A stretch of 64,000 nucleotides of DNA from Zoogloea sp. (GTDB lineage Bacteria > Pseudomonadota > Gammaproteobacteria > Burkholderiales > Rhodocyclaceae), in NCBI GenBank assembly GCA_016703645.1, contig JADJBR010000004.1:62001-126000 (forward strand), read 5' to 3'. Numbering within the stretch: position 1 is the stretch's first letter; every line of letters begins with the position of its first letter. The position numbers were made by a program, and so were the translations under genes. Positions 21,404 through 30,285 of this stretch are shown here, piece by piece. The notes beneath the pieces are model-generated. The model was not told where the DNA came from and did not search any database. It saw nothing but the letters and a program-made list of their open reading frames with translations.

Positions 21404-21556
21404 GGAAGTGCTCCGAGACAGGCAGGGAGGGGGCGTGCCGACCCTCGGGCACCTGCCCGCCGGGAGCGCGCCGGTACGCATTTAAGAAAAGGGGCTTGAA
21501 TCTTCGCCCGCCAGCCCCGATGCTAAACACCATTGTCCATTCTTGCTCAACTTCCC

Positions 21557-22396
21557 ATGCGTGATTTTTCCCTGGATGTCAGCGAATCCGAGTTCGATAC
21601 GGCGGTCATCGCCCTGTCCCGCCGGGTGCCGGTGCTGGTGGATTTCTGGGCACCCTGGTGCGGACCCTGCCGTACCCTCAAGCCCCTGCTCGAAAAGCTG
21701 GCCGTCGAGTACGGCGGTCGCTTCGTGCTGGCCAAGATCAACTCCGATGAAGCCCAGGCGGTGGCCGCCCGCTATGCGGTGCGCAGCATTCCGGCCGTCA
21801 AGCTGTTCGTGAATGGCGAAGTGGTGGACGAGTTTGCGGGTGCCCTGCCCGAAGGCCAGGTGCGCGCCTTTCTCGACGGGCATCTGCCGGACGAGGCCGA
21901 GCGCCTGCGCCTGAGTGCCGAGGGCATTGCCGATCCGCTGCTGCGGGCCGAGCGGCTGCGTCAGGCAGCAAGCCTGTCCGGTGGCCGGCAGTCCATTGTC
22001 CTGGAACTGGTGGGCGCGCTCCTCGATGCCCGCCTCGTGGAGGATGCCGCAGCGGGCCTGGAGACCATTGCGGCCCAGGATCGGGACGAGGCCTGGCGAT
22101 CATTGAAGGCCCGGCTGGATCTGATGAACGGAGCCTCGGCGCTGGACGAGTCGGCCCTGGCGGTGCGCATTGGTGCCGATGCAAAGGACTTTGAGGCCCG
22201 CTTTGCCCTGGCGACGGCGCTCGCCGGGCGGGGAGAGTGGGGTGCCGCTTTTGAGCACCTGCTCGAGGTTGTGCTGCGTGATCGGGCGGATGCCCGTGGC
22301 AAGGCACGGGATACGCTGGTGGAGTGGTTTGGCCTGTGTCCGGACGCAAAGGCCGTGATGAGCGCCCGGCGTCAGCTATCCATGTATCTGAATTAG
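21557..22396 (+). CDS. ybbN: Thioredoxin-domain co-chaperone (YbbN/CnoX-like)
   Basis: About 279 residues. The N-terminal thioredoxin domain has the active site WCGPC (VDFWAPWCGPCRTLKPLLEKL) and the cis-proline segment RSIPAVKLFVNG. It is followed by an alpha-helical TPR-like region (about 115-279), the layout of YbbN/CnoX, which protects proteins from oxidation and hands them to GroEL or DnaK. The E. coli protein lacks the CxxC redox pair, whereas this one keeps it. The ATG at 21557 is preferred to an upstream TTG at 21533. Confidence 0.88.
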   Translation: MRDFSLDVSESEFDTAVIALSRRVPVLVDFWAPWCGPCRTLKPLLEKLAVEYGGRFVLAKINSDEAQAVAARYAVRSIPAVKLFVNGEVVDEFAGALPEGQVRAFLDGHLPDEAERLRLSAEGIADPLLRAERLRQAASLSGGRQSIVLELVGALLDARLVEDAAAGLETIAAQDRDEAWRSLKARLDLMNGASALDESALAVRIGADAKDFEARFALATALAGRGEWGAAFEHLLEVVLRDRADARGKARDTLVEWFGLCPDAKAVMSARRQLSMYLN

Positions 22397-22501
22397 CGAG
22401 CTCGTGTCCCTCAGCCCCGGTTTCTGGAAAATTTTACAAAAACCTGTTTCGACCGGCAGGTTCGATACTTTTCATGTTCTTCTTCAATTGCTTAGTTTTC
22501 T

Positions 22502-22517
22502 TGGCGTGAAGCTTGCT
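22502..22517 (+). promoter_or_regulatory. Putative sigma-54 (-24/-12) promoter of the PEP-CTERM gene
   Basis: TGGCGTGAAGCTTGCT fits the RpoN consensus TGGCAC-N5-TTGCT, with GG at 22503-22504 and GC at 22515-22516 spaced by 10 bases. It lies 42 bases before the ATG at 22560. PEP-CTERM protein genes in relatives are known to be controlled by RpoN with the PrsK/PrsR pair, so the match makes sense. An inverted repeat (AACCTG ... CAGGTT, about 22440-22461) lies upstream. Confidence 0.7.
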
Positions 22518-22559
22518 CCAAGGCTCGAACTTTGTTTTCACTGAGCGAAGAGGTAATAA

Positions 22560-23501
22560 ATGAAAAGAAATTTTGCGATTCTGGTCGCTTCCCTGATGGC
22601 CATGGGCAGCATGGGGGCGGCGCAGGCCGACGTACTGACGGTGAATGGCTCCGTGGCCACCCTGCCCGGTACCACCCAGACCTTCGGTCCGACGACCAAC
22701 TCCACCTACGTTTCCGACGGTTTGTCCATCTATGACCTCGTCGGCAACTCCTCGTCCGCATCGGCCTGGGGCAACGACCACGGTACCTATCGGGCCTCGT
22801 CTTCCGGCACCGGCACCTTTGACAGCATGTCGCGCTTCCAGCGCAGCCTGGAAGTGGTGAACAACCTGGGCGGCGACGCGAGCTTCGCCCTCAACTTCTT
22901 CATCTACTACGGCGGTATTTACATCGACAACTACTACGGTGTGACGGGTAGCGGTTCGGTGGGTTACGACCTCAAGATCAACACCGGTGCAACCAGTCTT
23001 TACAAGAGCTCGGCAGTGCTTGATTCGAACGGCAATGTCTCCGTCGTCAACGCCCTGAACGGCGCCTCCCTGTCCAGCAGCGGTAGCTACCACTCCTACT
23101 CGTGGGGTGGCACCTACGTGACGCTCGACCTGGGTGTGCTGGGTGCCGGCGAGAGCAAGACCATCGATTTCGACCTGGTGTCCACCGCCGTGGGCAGTTT
23201 CGGGGCGGAGAGCTATGCCTGCGGTGAATGGGGCTATGGTGAGCAACCCGTGGCCTTCGCCGTCGCGGTGGATGATGGCTACGGTGGCTATGGTGGCTAT
23301 GGCGGCGGTACCTGTTATCGCAGCGCCTACGCCGGGGGCGGTCTGGGTGATCCCAACAACGTGAGCTCCACCCTTCCGCCCGGGGGCGCGAACTTCCAGG
23401 TGACCGGTTCTTTGCTGAACCAGGTGCCCACCCCCGCCAGCCTGCCGCTCGTGGGCGTCGGGCTCGCTGCACTGGGTGCCCTCCGGCGCCGTCGGCGTTG
23501 A
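22560..23501 (+). CDS. PEP-CTERM sorting-domain exported protein
   Basis: 313 residues. It has a signal peptide (MKRNFAILVASLMAMGSMGAAQAD), a Ser/Gly/Tyr-rich low-complexity mature part, a GYGGYGGYGGG repeat near residue 240, and a C-terminal exosortase sorting signal. The signal is VPTPASLPLVGVGLAALGAL followed by RRRRR: motif, membrane helix, basic tail. The motif is VPTP rather than the usual VPEP. Such proteins are processed by exosortase and are linked to biofilm or floc matrix. It lies behind a sigma-54-type promoter and is followed by a terminator hairpin, so it is probably monocistronic. Confidence 0.88.
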   Translation: MKRNFAILVASLMAMGSMGAAQADVLTVNGSVATLPGTTQTFGPTTNSTYVSDGLSIYDLVGNSSSASAWGNDHGTYRASSSGTGTFDSMSRFQRSLEVVNNLGGDASFALNFFIYYGGIYIDNYYGVTGSGSVGYDLKINTGATSLYKSSAVLDSNGNVSVVNALNGASLSSSGSYHSYSWGGTYVTLDLGVLGAGESKTIDFDLVSTAVGSFGAESYACGEWGYGEQPVAFAVAVDDGYGGYGGYGGGTCYRSAYAGGGLGDPNNVSSTLPPGGANFQVTGSLLNQVPTPASLPLVGVGLAALGALRRRRR

Positions 23502-23529
23502 TCAGGCTTCGCAGTTTCGGTTAGCCTTT

Positions 23530-23553
23530 GCGGGCCGCCTGAGGGCGGCCCGC
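23530..23553 (+). terminator. Strong hairpin after the PEP-CTERM gene
   Basis: Perfect 10-bp stem GCGGGCCGCC / GGCGGCCCGC with a TGAG loop, 28 bases after the stop. Followed by a weak T-containing stretch (TTCACTT). Likely transcription terminator. Confidence 0.7.
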
Positions 23554-23579
23554 TTCACTTCGACCGACCACAACCGATC

Positions 23580-24785
23580 ATGGCCACGATTGCACTCATC
23601 TGGGAACTGGGTTCCGACTATGGCCATATTGGCCGATTCCTGCCGATTGCCCTTGAACTGAAGGCCCGCGGGCACCGGCCGGTCATGATCCTGCGGGATA
23701 TCTCGCGGGCTGACGAGATGCTCGGCCGGCACGGGATCGAGTACCTGCAGGCGCCCCTGTGGCTGCCGCCGGTCCAGGGTTTGCCGGCCCCCATCAATTT
23801 CACTGAATCGCTCTTCCTGTTTGGATTCCTGCAGCCCGCGGGATTGCTGTCGGTGCTGCGCGCCTGGCGCGCGGTGCTGGCTTTGCTCAAGCCCGACCTG
23901 CTGATTTTCGACCACGCGCCGACGGCCCTGCTGGCGAGCCGCGGGCTGGGCCTGCCGCGCCTCGTCACGGGCAACAGTTTTGCGGTGCCACCGCGGCGCA
24001 CCCCGCTGCCCCTCTACGAATGGTGGAATCCCAAGGCGGGCGCCCCCCAGCGGGAGCTGGACTGCGAAGAGCGGCTGCTACGCAACGCCAATCATGCCCT
24101 TTCCGCACTGGGGGCGCCGCCGATGACCTGCGTTGCCGACCTCTACGACGCCGAGGTGACCCACATTACCGGCGCGCCCGAGCTCGACGTCTATGGTCCG
24201 CGGGATGCTGCGTGCTACGTGGGCGCGATCAATGCGCTCGATCAGGGGGTTGAGCCCCGCTGGCCGGCGGGTCCGGCCCGGCGGGTGTTTGCCTACCTGA
24301 AGCCCCGATATATGCACTTCGATGCGGTCGTTACCGCGCTCGCCCGCCTGGACGCCAGTGTGCTGGTCTTCGCCCCTGGCCTCGCCCGCCAGAACATGCT
24401 GCGTCTGCAGGCGGCAAATCTGGCTTTCAGCACCGAGCCCCTGCGGATGCGCAGCGTGCGCGAGCAGGTGGAGATGGCTGTCTGCCACGCGGGCGGGATG
24501 GTGGACGTGATGCTCCAGGCCGGGCGGCCGGTCTTCCTGCTGCCCATGCAGATGGAGCAGACCATGACGTCACGGCGCGTGGACGAGTTGGGCTGCGGGC
24601 TCTTCCATATCGCCCAGCAGGGGCCCAGGGAGCTGGAGAAGGGTCTCAAGCGGGTATTCAGCACGCCGGCCTATGCGGAGCACGCACTCGCTTACCAGCA
24701 GCGCAACGCCAACTTCACCCAGGCCTTTGCCATGGAGCGGATGATCGGCGGCTGCGAAGCCCTGCTGGCCAACGCTGCCCGCTGA
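23580..24785 (+). CDS. Glycosyltransferase, GT1/UDP-glycosyltransferase-like
   Basis: 401 residues with a GT-B layout. The N-terminal half begins ATIALIWELGSDYGHIGRFLPIALELKARGH, the acceptor-side motif of MGT/UGT-type enzymes. The C-terminal half holds the donor-site segment AVCHAGGMVDVMLQAGRPVFLLPMQMEQ, matching the HGG...G.P...P...Q signature. Acceptor unknown; glycolipid, macrolide-like or surface glycan are all possible. It converges with the displaced EF-G 3' end. Confidence 0.85.
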   Translation: MATIALIWELGSDYGHIGRFLPIALELKARGHRPVMILRDISRADEMLGRHGIEYLQAPLWLPPVQGLPAPINFTESLFLFGFLQPAGLLSVLRAWRAVLALLKPDLLIFDHAPTALLASRGLGLPRLVTGNSFAVPPRRTPLPLYEWWNPKAGAPQRELDCEERLLRNANHALSALGAPPMTCVADLYDAEVTHITGAPELDVYGPRDAACYVGAINALDQGVEPRWPAGPARRVFAYLKPRYMHFDAVVTALARLDASVLVFAPGLARQNMLRLQAANLAFSTEPLRMRSVREQVEMAVCHAGGMVDVMLQAGRPVFLLPMQMEQTMTSRRVDELGCGLFHIAQQGPRELEKGLKRVFSTPAYAEHALAYQQRNANFTQAFAMERMIGGCEALLANAAR

Positions 24786-24796
24786 TTTCAAGAAAA

Positions 24797-24817
24797 AGCC
24801 CCGCACGGGGCGGGGCT
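24797..24817 (-). terminator. Intrinsic terminator, original end of the EF-G-like gene
   Basis: 8-bp stem AGCCCCGC / GCGGGGCT with a 5-base loop. On the minus strand it is followed by TTTTTCTT. It therefore terminates minus-strand transcription arriving from the EF-G 3' fragment at 24840-25004. It may also serve the convergent glycosyltransferase gene. Confidence 0.75.
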
Positions 24818-24839
24818 GATCGATCGCGCCGGTGAGGTC

Positions 24840-25004
24840 TTACTGCTCGCCCCCCCGCTTGCCCACGTGCTCCCGGGCCAGACGCTGCTGCACCTCGTTG
24901 GGTGCCGGTTCGTAGTGGCTGAAGGCGATGCTGCAACTGCCGTCGCCACCGCTGATGGACTTGAGGCGGGACTCGAAGCCTTCCATCTCGGCCATGGGCA
25001 CCTG
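24840..25004 (-). pseudogene. Displaced 3' end of the EF-G-like gene (left direct repeat)
   Basis: Encodes the last ~54 residues of the EF-G-like protein, from MAEMEGFESRLKSIS to KRGGEQ and TAA. It aligns without gaps to 42783-42947 with 8 mismatches in 165 bases. Seven mismatches are synonymous and one is Asp/Glu, so both copies evolved under protein-level selection and represent two alleles rather than decay. The sequence stops matching exactly at 25004/42947. With the adjacent terminator at 24797-24817, this looks like the original gene end, cut off when the island entered. Confidence 0.88.
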
Positions 25005-25015
25005 TGCGGAATAAT

Positions 25016-26176
25016 TTATTTTTTATTCTTACGCGACAGATTACAGTCGAGATCGCTCCATTCCGCCTGGTCAAAATGGCTTGCCTCCGTGGCAAACAAT
25101 TCCTCCCGCCAAGCTTTTACAAGCTTTTGAAATGCCGCTCTTTCATTCTGGATGAGCCTATCGAAGCGCTCGCGGTAATCCGGCGGCACCAGACCGCGAT
25201 AGCGGATCGGCATCATCAGCTCGAGAATCTCCGGGTACTCATCTCGTTGAGACAAGGCAACCTGCAGTCGCCGAAAATCTTCTTTTAAGGTCTTGTCTGT
25301 GCATCCGATGGTCAGGCACATTTCCTGGACGGTCATTTCAGCATCGATGCGCACCGCGGGTTCCAGAGACAGCCACATCTCAAATACTTGCTGGTGGCGC
25401 TTGCCCAACGTGATGAAATTTGATTTCCCCGGCATCTTGATTTTCATTCCGGGAATTTGCTCTGCCACATTCCCCAGCAAATCAAGCAGTGTTTTCTTTC
25501 GGATCTTTGAAAATAGGGTTGCATTGGGGACGCGCTTGCTGTTCATGTTCTCGATGAGGACTGGTTTCTTGCCGCCCTCGTCGTCCAAGTCATCATCGAC
25601 CGCCACCTCGAATTTCAGCTCGCGCTTCCTTTTTCTGATTGCGTCGAGATACTTGCGGTTAACCGTTTGCACCATGCAGCTCAAGGAGGCCGGAAGTCCA
25701 TTCAGTAAACTGATCATGGCTTCCGAGGCAGCTTCCTCGGGTTCCAGATCCACGGTCAAATAGGACCTACGTTTAAGCACTCCAGCCCAGCCCAGCAATG
25801 CCGCCTGGCCAGAAGGCTGATGCAGCCATTTCAAAAGGTCTGCGGCCAGAAAGGCCAGACGAATGGTCTCGCGGGGGGAACGCTGCTCATTCAGCGCGTA
25901 TTTGATCAGCGGCAGCAAATCGCCCTGCAGCATTCCCAGACCAAATACAGCTTGCTCCGCCTCCTTCCGGCTGGTGATGAACTGCAGGAATAAATCATCG
26001 GTGTCGAAATTCAGCGAGCCGTCGAAGCTCTCGCGCTCCTTTGCCTCGCTCTCAGTTGCAGGTACCAGTTCTTCCAGTTGCTCAGCCAGCAGTTGCGCCA
26101 TTCCAGCGCGTGCGCGGGCCATGTCTCCCGCCCCGTATGCGTCGACAATGGCTTGTTCGATTTCGTCGTAGTGCAT
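25016..26176 (-). CDS. Possible divergent sigma-factor-like regulator
   Basis: About 386 residues from the ATG at 26176 (MHYDEIEQAIVDAYGAGDMARARAG); GGGGAAAG lies just upstream. Base composition is clearly more AT-rich than the flanks, consistent with acquisition. I do not recognise a named family. The segment EEAASEAMISLLNGLPASLSCMVQTVNRKYLDAIRKRKREL looks like sigma-70 region 2. MTVQEMCLTIGCTDKTLKEDFRRLQVAL looks like a region-4 helix-turn-helix. It is transcribed away from the SEDS operon and could direct transcription from the four shared elements found in the island. The regulator role is inference; it could also be a generic HTH protein. Confidence 0.6.
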   Translation of the reverse strand: MHYDEIEQAIVDAYGAGDMARARAGMAQLLAEQLEELVPATESEAKERESFDGSLNFDTDDLFLQFITSRKEAEQAVFGLGMLQGDLLPLIKYALNEQRSPRETIRLAFLAADLLKWLHQPSGQAALLGWAGVLKRRSYLTVDLEPEEAASEAMISLLNGLPASLSCMVQTVNRKYLDAIRKRKRELKFEVAVDDDLDDEGGKKPVLIENMNSKRVPNATLFSKIRKKTLLDLLGNVAEQIPGMKIKMPGKSNFITLGKRHQQVFEMWLSLEPAVRIDAEMTVQEMCLTIGCTDKTLKEDFRRLQVALSQRDEYPEILELMMPIRYRGLVPPDYRERFDRLIQNERAAFQKLVKAWREELFATEASHFDQAEWSDLDCNLSRKNKK

Positions 26177-26254
26177 GCTTTCCCCGAGAGTCCAGTCAAT
26201 CAATTCAGCATACCGCAGCAGAATTTCGGGACGGAAAGTTTATTTTTTCTGAAT

Positions 26255-26288
26255 CCTCCGGACCGGCGCGCTGCCCAGACGTCTCTTC
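26255..26288 (+). promoter_or_regulatory. Shared island element, copy 1 (before the SEDS gene)
   Basis: CCTCCGG, 13-base spacer, then CCAGACGTCTCTTC, 31 bases before the SEDS ATG. A T-run lies just upstream. The same two blocks with the same 13-base spacing occur at 28099, 30607 and 41991. The CGTCT block resembles -10 elements of ECF sigma factors. Probable promoter. Confidence 0.7.
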
Positions 26289-26318
26289 GATCACCACAAC
26301 CCAGATCGAGGAGTCGTC

Positions 26319-28079
26319 ATGCCTAGTCCGAACCACCCGCCTACCACAACCGAAGCGCGTGAGCAAACCGCCGCTAGGCGCTTGGGCTACCTCGTCAGCG
26401 AGACGCTACTGACGATGCTAGCTGCCGTGGTACTGCACCGCTTGGCCCATGAAGCGGCTCTTCATCATCAGACGCTGAGCGGTCTTGGCGACCGCTACGG
26501 CCTTGTGCCATTCGCTGAGTGGGCTCTGGGCTGGACCGGACCTGTCCCGGAGGACAGGTCCGCTTACGCAGTCTGGTTGCGCTGGGCTGCCCCGATCTGG
26601 TTGCCGGTCTGGGCCCTGCTCGGTGGTCTTGGGATGCTGCTGGCCCGCAGTCGCATGCGGCCGTTGTCGCCGCTGCTTGGCGTGATCGCCGGACTGCTGA
26701 TCGGTCTGTTTGGATGGCCGTTCCCCTTTACGTTTGGTCTGCAGAGCGCTGGTAGCGCCCATATCTTGTGGCCGGGCGCGGGCTTGATCGCCGGGCTCCT
26801 GGCCTGGGCCTTGATTCCCAAGTCCGGCGTCGGTGCCTTGTCTCCCTCAACGCTGCCGCAAGCCGTCTTGTGGCCGGTGTTCGCGCTCATCAGCGGCATG
26901 GCTTGGCTCGCCTTGGCAGACTTTGCGGCAGGGGCCGACCCGAAAGCCCAGTACCTGGGTATCGAAGGTGCCCAGGGGCTGCTGCTGGCCACCCTCGCGG
27001 CCTTGTTGCTGGCGCTGCTGCGTCCTCGCATTGCAGAAAACGTGCTGGCGGTGGCCGAAGGTCTGACCCGCTGCGCGAGCCATCCGCGTCATCGCTGGTC
27101 CTTGCTCGGCGCAGGCCTGCTGCTCGCGGTTCTGCTGGGCCTGCTCGGACGCTCTCCCGACGCGGCGCTACTGGGAATCAAGGGGCTTGGCCAGCCCCAT
27201 CTGAGCGGTGAGATTCTGCGCGCCTTGGCCATGCTGGCCATCGCCTGGGTGGCTTACCGGAGTGGGGAATGGTCGGCCGGCATCCGCTGGCGTTTTCTGA
27301 TCATCACCCTCGCGCTGGTCGTTCTCGGCCTCTGGGTCTCCAAGGACGGCGGGCCTTTGCTCATCATCGGCATGCTTGGGCTGCTGTGGCTGGCAATCTG
27401 GCCGGTGAGGGCCCTCATTGCCAGGCATCGCCGGGGGCAGGCCGCCGTGCTGGCACTGGCTCTGCTCATCGGTGGCACGGCGCTCTGGCGGACCCTGCTC
27501 ATCGACATTGCCCCCCGCTTTTCGCTGCTCGCCCAGTCGCGGGAGGTGGATCGGATGCAGCCCGAGCACAGCCGTCGGGACGACATGATGCGCGTGCAAT
27601 GGTTGATTTCCGCAGCGCCTGCAACAGGCTTCGGCCCCGGCAGAACACCCTGGTGCGGCGCCGCAGCCCACGTTGGTGAGAAAGCATGCAGGAAAGGTTC
27701 TGCCCTCCGCGAGGGCGCGCCGCTGCAAACCCCTGAGGACTACGCTCCGGCCCTCTGGGCGGCCTACTACGGATTGCCGGTCACGCTGTTGGCCATAGGT
27801 CTTGTGCCCCTGTGGTTGCTTGCGCTGCTCCTTGCGGCAAGCCCCGCCCGCTGGCCGCGCCCCGGGCACTTCAAGCTCGACGACATGGCCGCCTATGCGC
27901 TGTTCTGGGCCATCGCCATCGCCTCCTTGGGAATGTTGTCGCAAACCCTCATCGCCCTGGGGGGCACGCTGCGCTGGAGCCAGCTTTCCGGCTTACCCCT
28001 ACCGCTCATGGCATACGGAAAGCTCAGCCTCATCGTCATCGCCAGCTGGATGGGGCTCGCACAGCGCGACGCCAACTAA
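26319..28079 (+). CDS. SEDS-family (FtsW/RodA-like) membrane protein
   Basis: 586 residues with about 12-14 hydrophobic segments. C-terminal signatures resemble SEDS glycan polymerases: SKDGGPLLIIGMLGLLWL in place of the usual DLG/G region, a large extracytoplasmic loop (about 395-475), then LGGTLRWSQLSGLPLPLMAYGKLSLIVIASWMGLAQR, which parallels the family's GxLPltGxxLPFxSYGGSS end. FtsW/RodA polymerise lipid II with a partner class B PBP, and a PBP-like gene follows directly. Overall divergence is high, so a peptidoglycan role is likely but not certain. RBS GAGGAG precedes the ATG. Confidence 0.78.
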   Translation: MPSPNHPPTTTEAREQTAARRLGYLVSETLLTMLAAVVLHRLAHEAALHHQTLSGLGDRYGLVPFAEWALGWTGPVPEDRSAYAVWLRWAAPIWLPVWALLGGLGMLLARSRMRPLSPLLGVIAGLLIGLFGWPFPFTFGLQSAGSAHILWPGAGLIAGLLAWALIPKSGVGALSPSTLPQAVLWPVFALISGMAWLALADFAAGADPKAQYLGIEGAQGLLLATLAALLLALLRPRIAENVLAVAEGLTRCASHPRHRWSLLGAGLLLAVLLGLLGRSPDAALLGIKGLGQPHLSGEILRALAMLAIAWVAYRSGEWSAGIRWRFLIITLALVVLGLWVSKDGGPLLIIGMLGLLWLAIWPVRALIARHRRGQAAVLALALLIGGTALWRTLLIDIAPRFSLLAQSREVDRMQPEHSRRDDMMRVQWLISAAPATGFGPGRTPWCGAAAHVGEKACRKGSALREGAPLQTPEDYAPALWAAYYGLPVTLLAIGLVPLWLLALLLAASPARWPRPGHFKLDDMAAYALFWAIAIASLGMLSQTLIALGGTLRWSQLSGLPLPLMAYGKLSLIVIASWMGLAQRDAN

Positions 28080-28098
28080 GCCGGAATTTCTCGGAAAT

Positions 28099-28132
28099 CC
28101 TCCGGATGGGGCATTGCCCCGTGCGTCTCTAC
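28099..28132 (+). promoter_or_regulatory. Shared island element, copy 2 (before the PBP-like gene)
   Basis: CCTCCGG, 13 bases, then CCGTGCGTCTCTAC; 10 of 14 bases of the second block match copy 1, including CGTCTCT. It ends 15 bases before the ATG at 28148, so the PBP-like gene can be transcribed on its own as well as from the SEDS gene. Confidence 0.65.
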
Positions 28133-28147
28133 AAGCAAGAGCCACCC

Positions 28148-30285
28148 ATGGAGTCCCTCAAAATGCCCTACGCCCGGTCCCGCCCCAGTCGTTCGCCCCT
28201 TGTCGCCAGTGTCCTTGTGCTGTTCTCCCTGGGCGTTGTCCTGCTCATCGCGCTTGCCAGCGCCCTGGTTGTCCGGCGGGAGACGCTCCCTGACTTCCAC
28301 ATCCATGCCGAGCGCGTCGACGCCCTGCGCTGGCTAGCGCAGCACCTGGTTCCCGCGCAAGGGGGCGAAACCCCGCCGCCGTGCCGCCCCGATGACCGCC
28401 TGTGCATCGCCGCCACGGCAATCAACCTGCGCCTGGCCAAGGCGCCTGGGCCCCAGATCCTTCAACTGGATGACGCCGCCCCCGATCCCGGTGAGCAGGC
28501 AGCTCTCATCCGTGTTGCAGAGGAGCTCGCCAGAAAACCGGCAAGCACGGACATCAATCAGGTCCTGAAGGACAGCCTGCTGAACGACTTCGAACTGCGC
28601 GGCAACCCCTTCCGACTGCCGGGCTGCGTCTATGGAGGCAGCGGCATGGAGCGCAAGCGCCTACCTTCCCGAAGCCGCTGCATCGACGGAACGCCGCTGG
28701 ACACCGATAAGCACTTCCCCCCCGGCATGGTGCCAATCCGCAAGCTGCTGGCGGACTTCCGCCAACCGTGGGATGGCGCATCCTTCCGTGAGCATGCGGG
28801 CCTCGCTGTCGGGCGCGACACCTGGCTGACCCTCGATGCTGACAAACAGACGCTCGCCCAGCGAACCGCCGCCTGCTACACCGGCGACCCGAAAGCCTGC
28901 GCCGGAGCCTGGTGGTACCCCGCCCGCCACGCGTCGGCCATGTACGAGCAGGCCCGCGCACGCAGCGTTGGCATCACTCTCATTGATGTGCAAAGCGGCG
29001 CCATCCTGGCCATGGCGGCCAGCCATAGCCGCTGCTTCCAGGCACATGCCGCGGGCAATCCTGCCCCGCAAGGCTGCCCGCAGGTTCCCGACCCTCGACC
29101 GCGTATGAATCGTCTTGCCAATCCAGCCATCGAGGCCGAGATGCCCGGGTCACTCTACAAGCCCCAGCAGGCCCTTGCGCTCCTGTCCGCCGGCAACCTG
29201 ACAGAAAGCGAAAGGGCAAAGCTGCCCGACATCCTGCGGCGTTCCGACAGTGAAGCCATGATCGACCTCTATCTCTGCCAGGAACGAGGCTTCGACAAGG
29301 CCTGCATCGCCCGCCGTGTCGGCGCCCTTGAAAAACGGCTCGCCGCATCCGGTTTCAATCAATGCGCCCCGGGCAAACGCGGCTGCCAGGCCGAGCTCGA
29401 CCTGCTCGGCGCCGGGCCCCACAGCGGCGCAACGCTCATTCACCTCGCCTACAAAGACCGCCAGGTCACCCGTGAAACCAAGCCCCTCCAGCGTCCGGTC
29501 TTTGGTGCTCGCGCATTGGTCGACAAGGACGGGCGCTCCCTCGCAAGCAGCGTTGCCGAACTGAGCCCGGCTGCCATGGATGCATGTTACAAGCACGGAA
29601 ACAAGCAGCGCTGGCGCGGTTGCCAGGGCAAGGCGCTGATCGACCTGATCGCGGAGCTCTACGGCCAGGGCAACGCCCGCGCTTCGCTGCTCGGCATGGC
29701 TGGTGGCTGGCTCGATCTTGCCGCTGCAGCCGCGCAGGGCGCCCAGGCGCCGCGTCCCCATCTGCTGGCCGCCTACCTGGACGACCAGGGCAGCCGGCAC
29801 ACGGTTCACCCCACCGCAACGCACGGCATTGATGGCGAACATGCCCGTTTCGTGCTCGCCGCCCTCCAGCACGTCACCGCGAGGGCTCGGCTGCCGCCGC
29901 CTGCAAGGCCGCCAGCAGCGTTGGGGGCGCGCTCGACTGTCGGGCGCCCGCAAATGGCCTTCGCATCCAGGCCAAAACCGGAACACCGCTCATGCCGGCG
30001 GACCGGCTTGAATATCGCCCTGATCAACTCACCGCCTGGCGCCAGCGCTGTGGGGCAAAGGGCGAATGTGGCCTTCGCCCCCTGAAGTGGTTCGCCGCCC
30101 TTGTCACGCCCCCCGGCGCGTCGCGCCCCAGCACCCTGGTCATCGTGCGTGCCGAGCGTAACTGGTATCTCGACGGCCACATCGATGACGCCGGCGACAG
30201 CAGCGCCGATGGCAACGTCGCAGCGGAGATCGGCCTCGCCCTGATCAATGTGCTCCACACCCCCGGCAAGGAGATGCAGCCATGA
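28148..30285 (+). CDS. Penicillin-binding-protein-like transpeptidase, apparent frameshift near 29878
   Basis: About 712 residues if one base is restored. One N-terminal membrane anchor (SPLVASVLVLFSLGVVLLIALASALVV) is followed by a periplasmic domain. Features are VGITLIDVQSGAILAMAAS, the SxxK motif MPGSLYKP (Ser335, Lys338), a position SDSEAM where SxN is expected, and KTGT (QAKTGTPLMP, about residue 610). The frame breaks at GTCACC|GCGAG (29873-29883): one extra C gives VTREGSAAAACK and leads into the KTGT segment, ending at 30285. Without it the protein runs into non-family sequence and stops at 30085. Likely partner of the SEDS protein. Sequencing error and true loss cannot be separated here. 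Confidence 0.78.
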
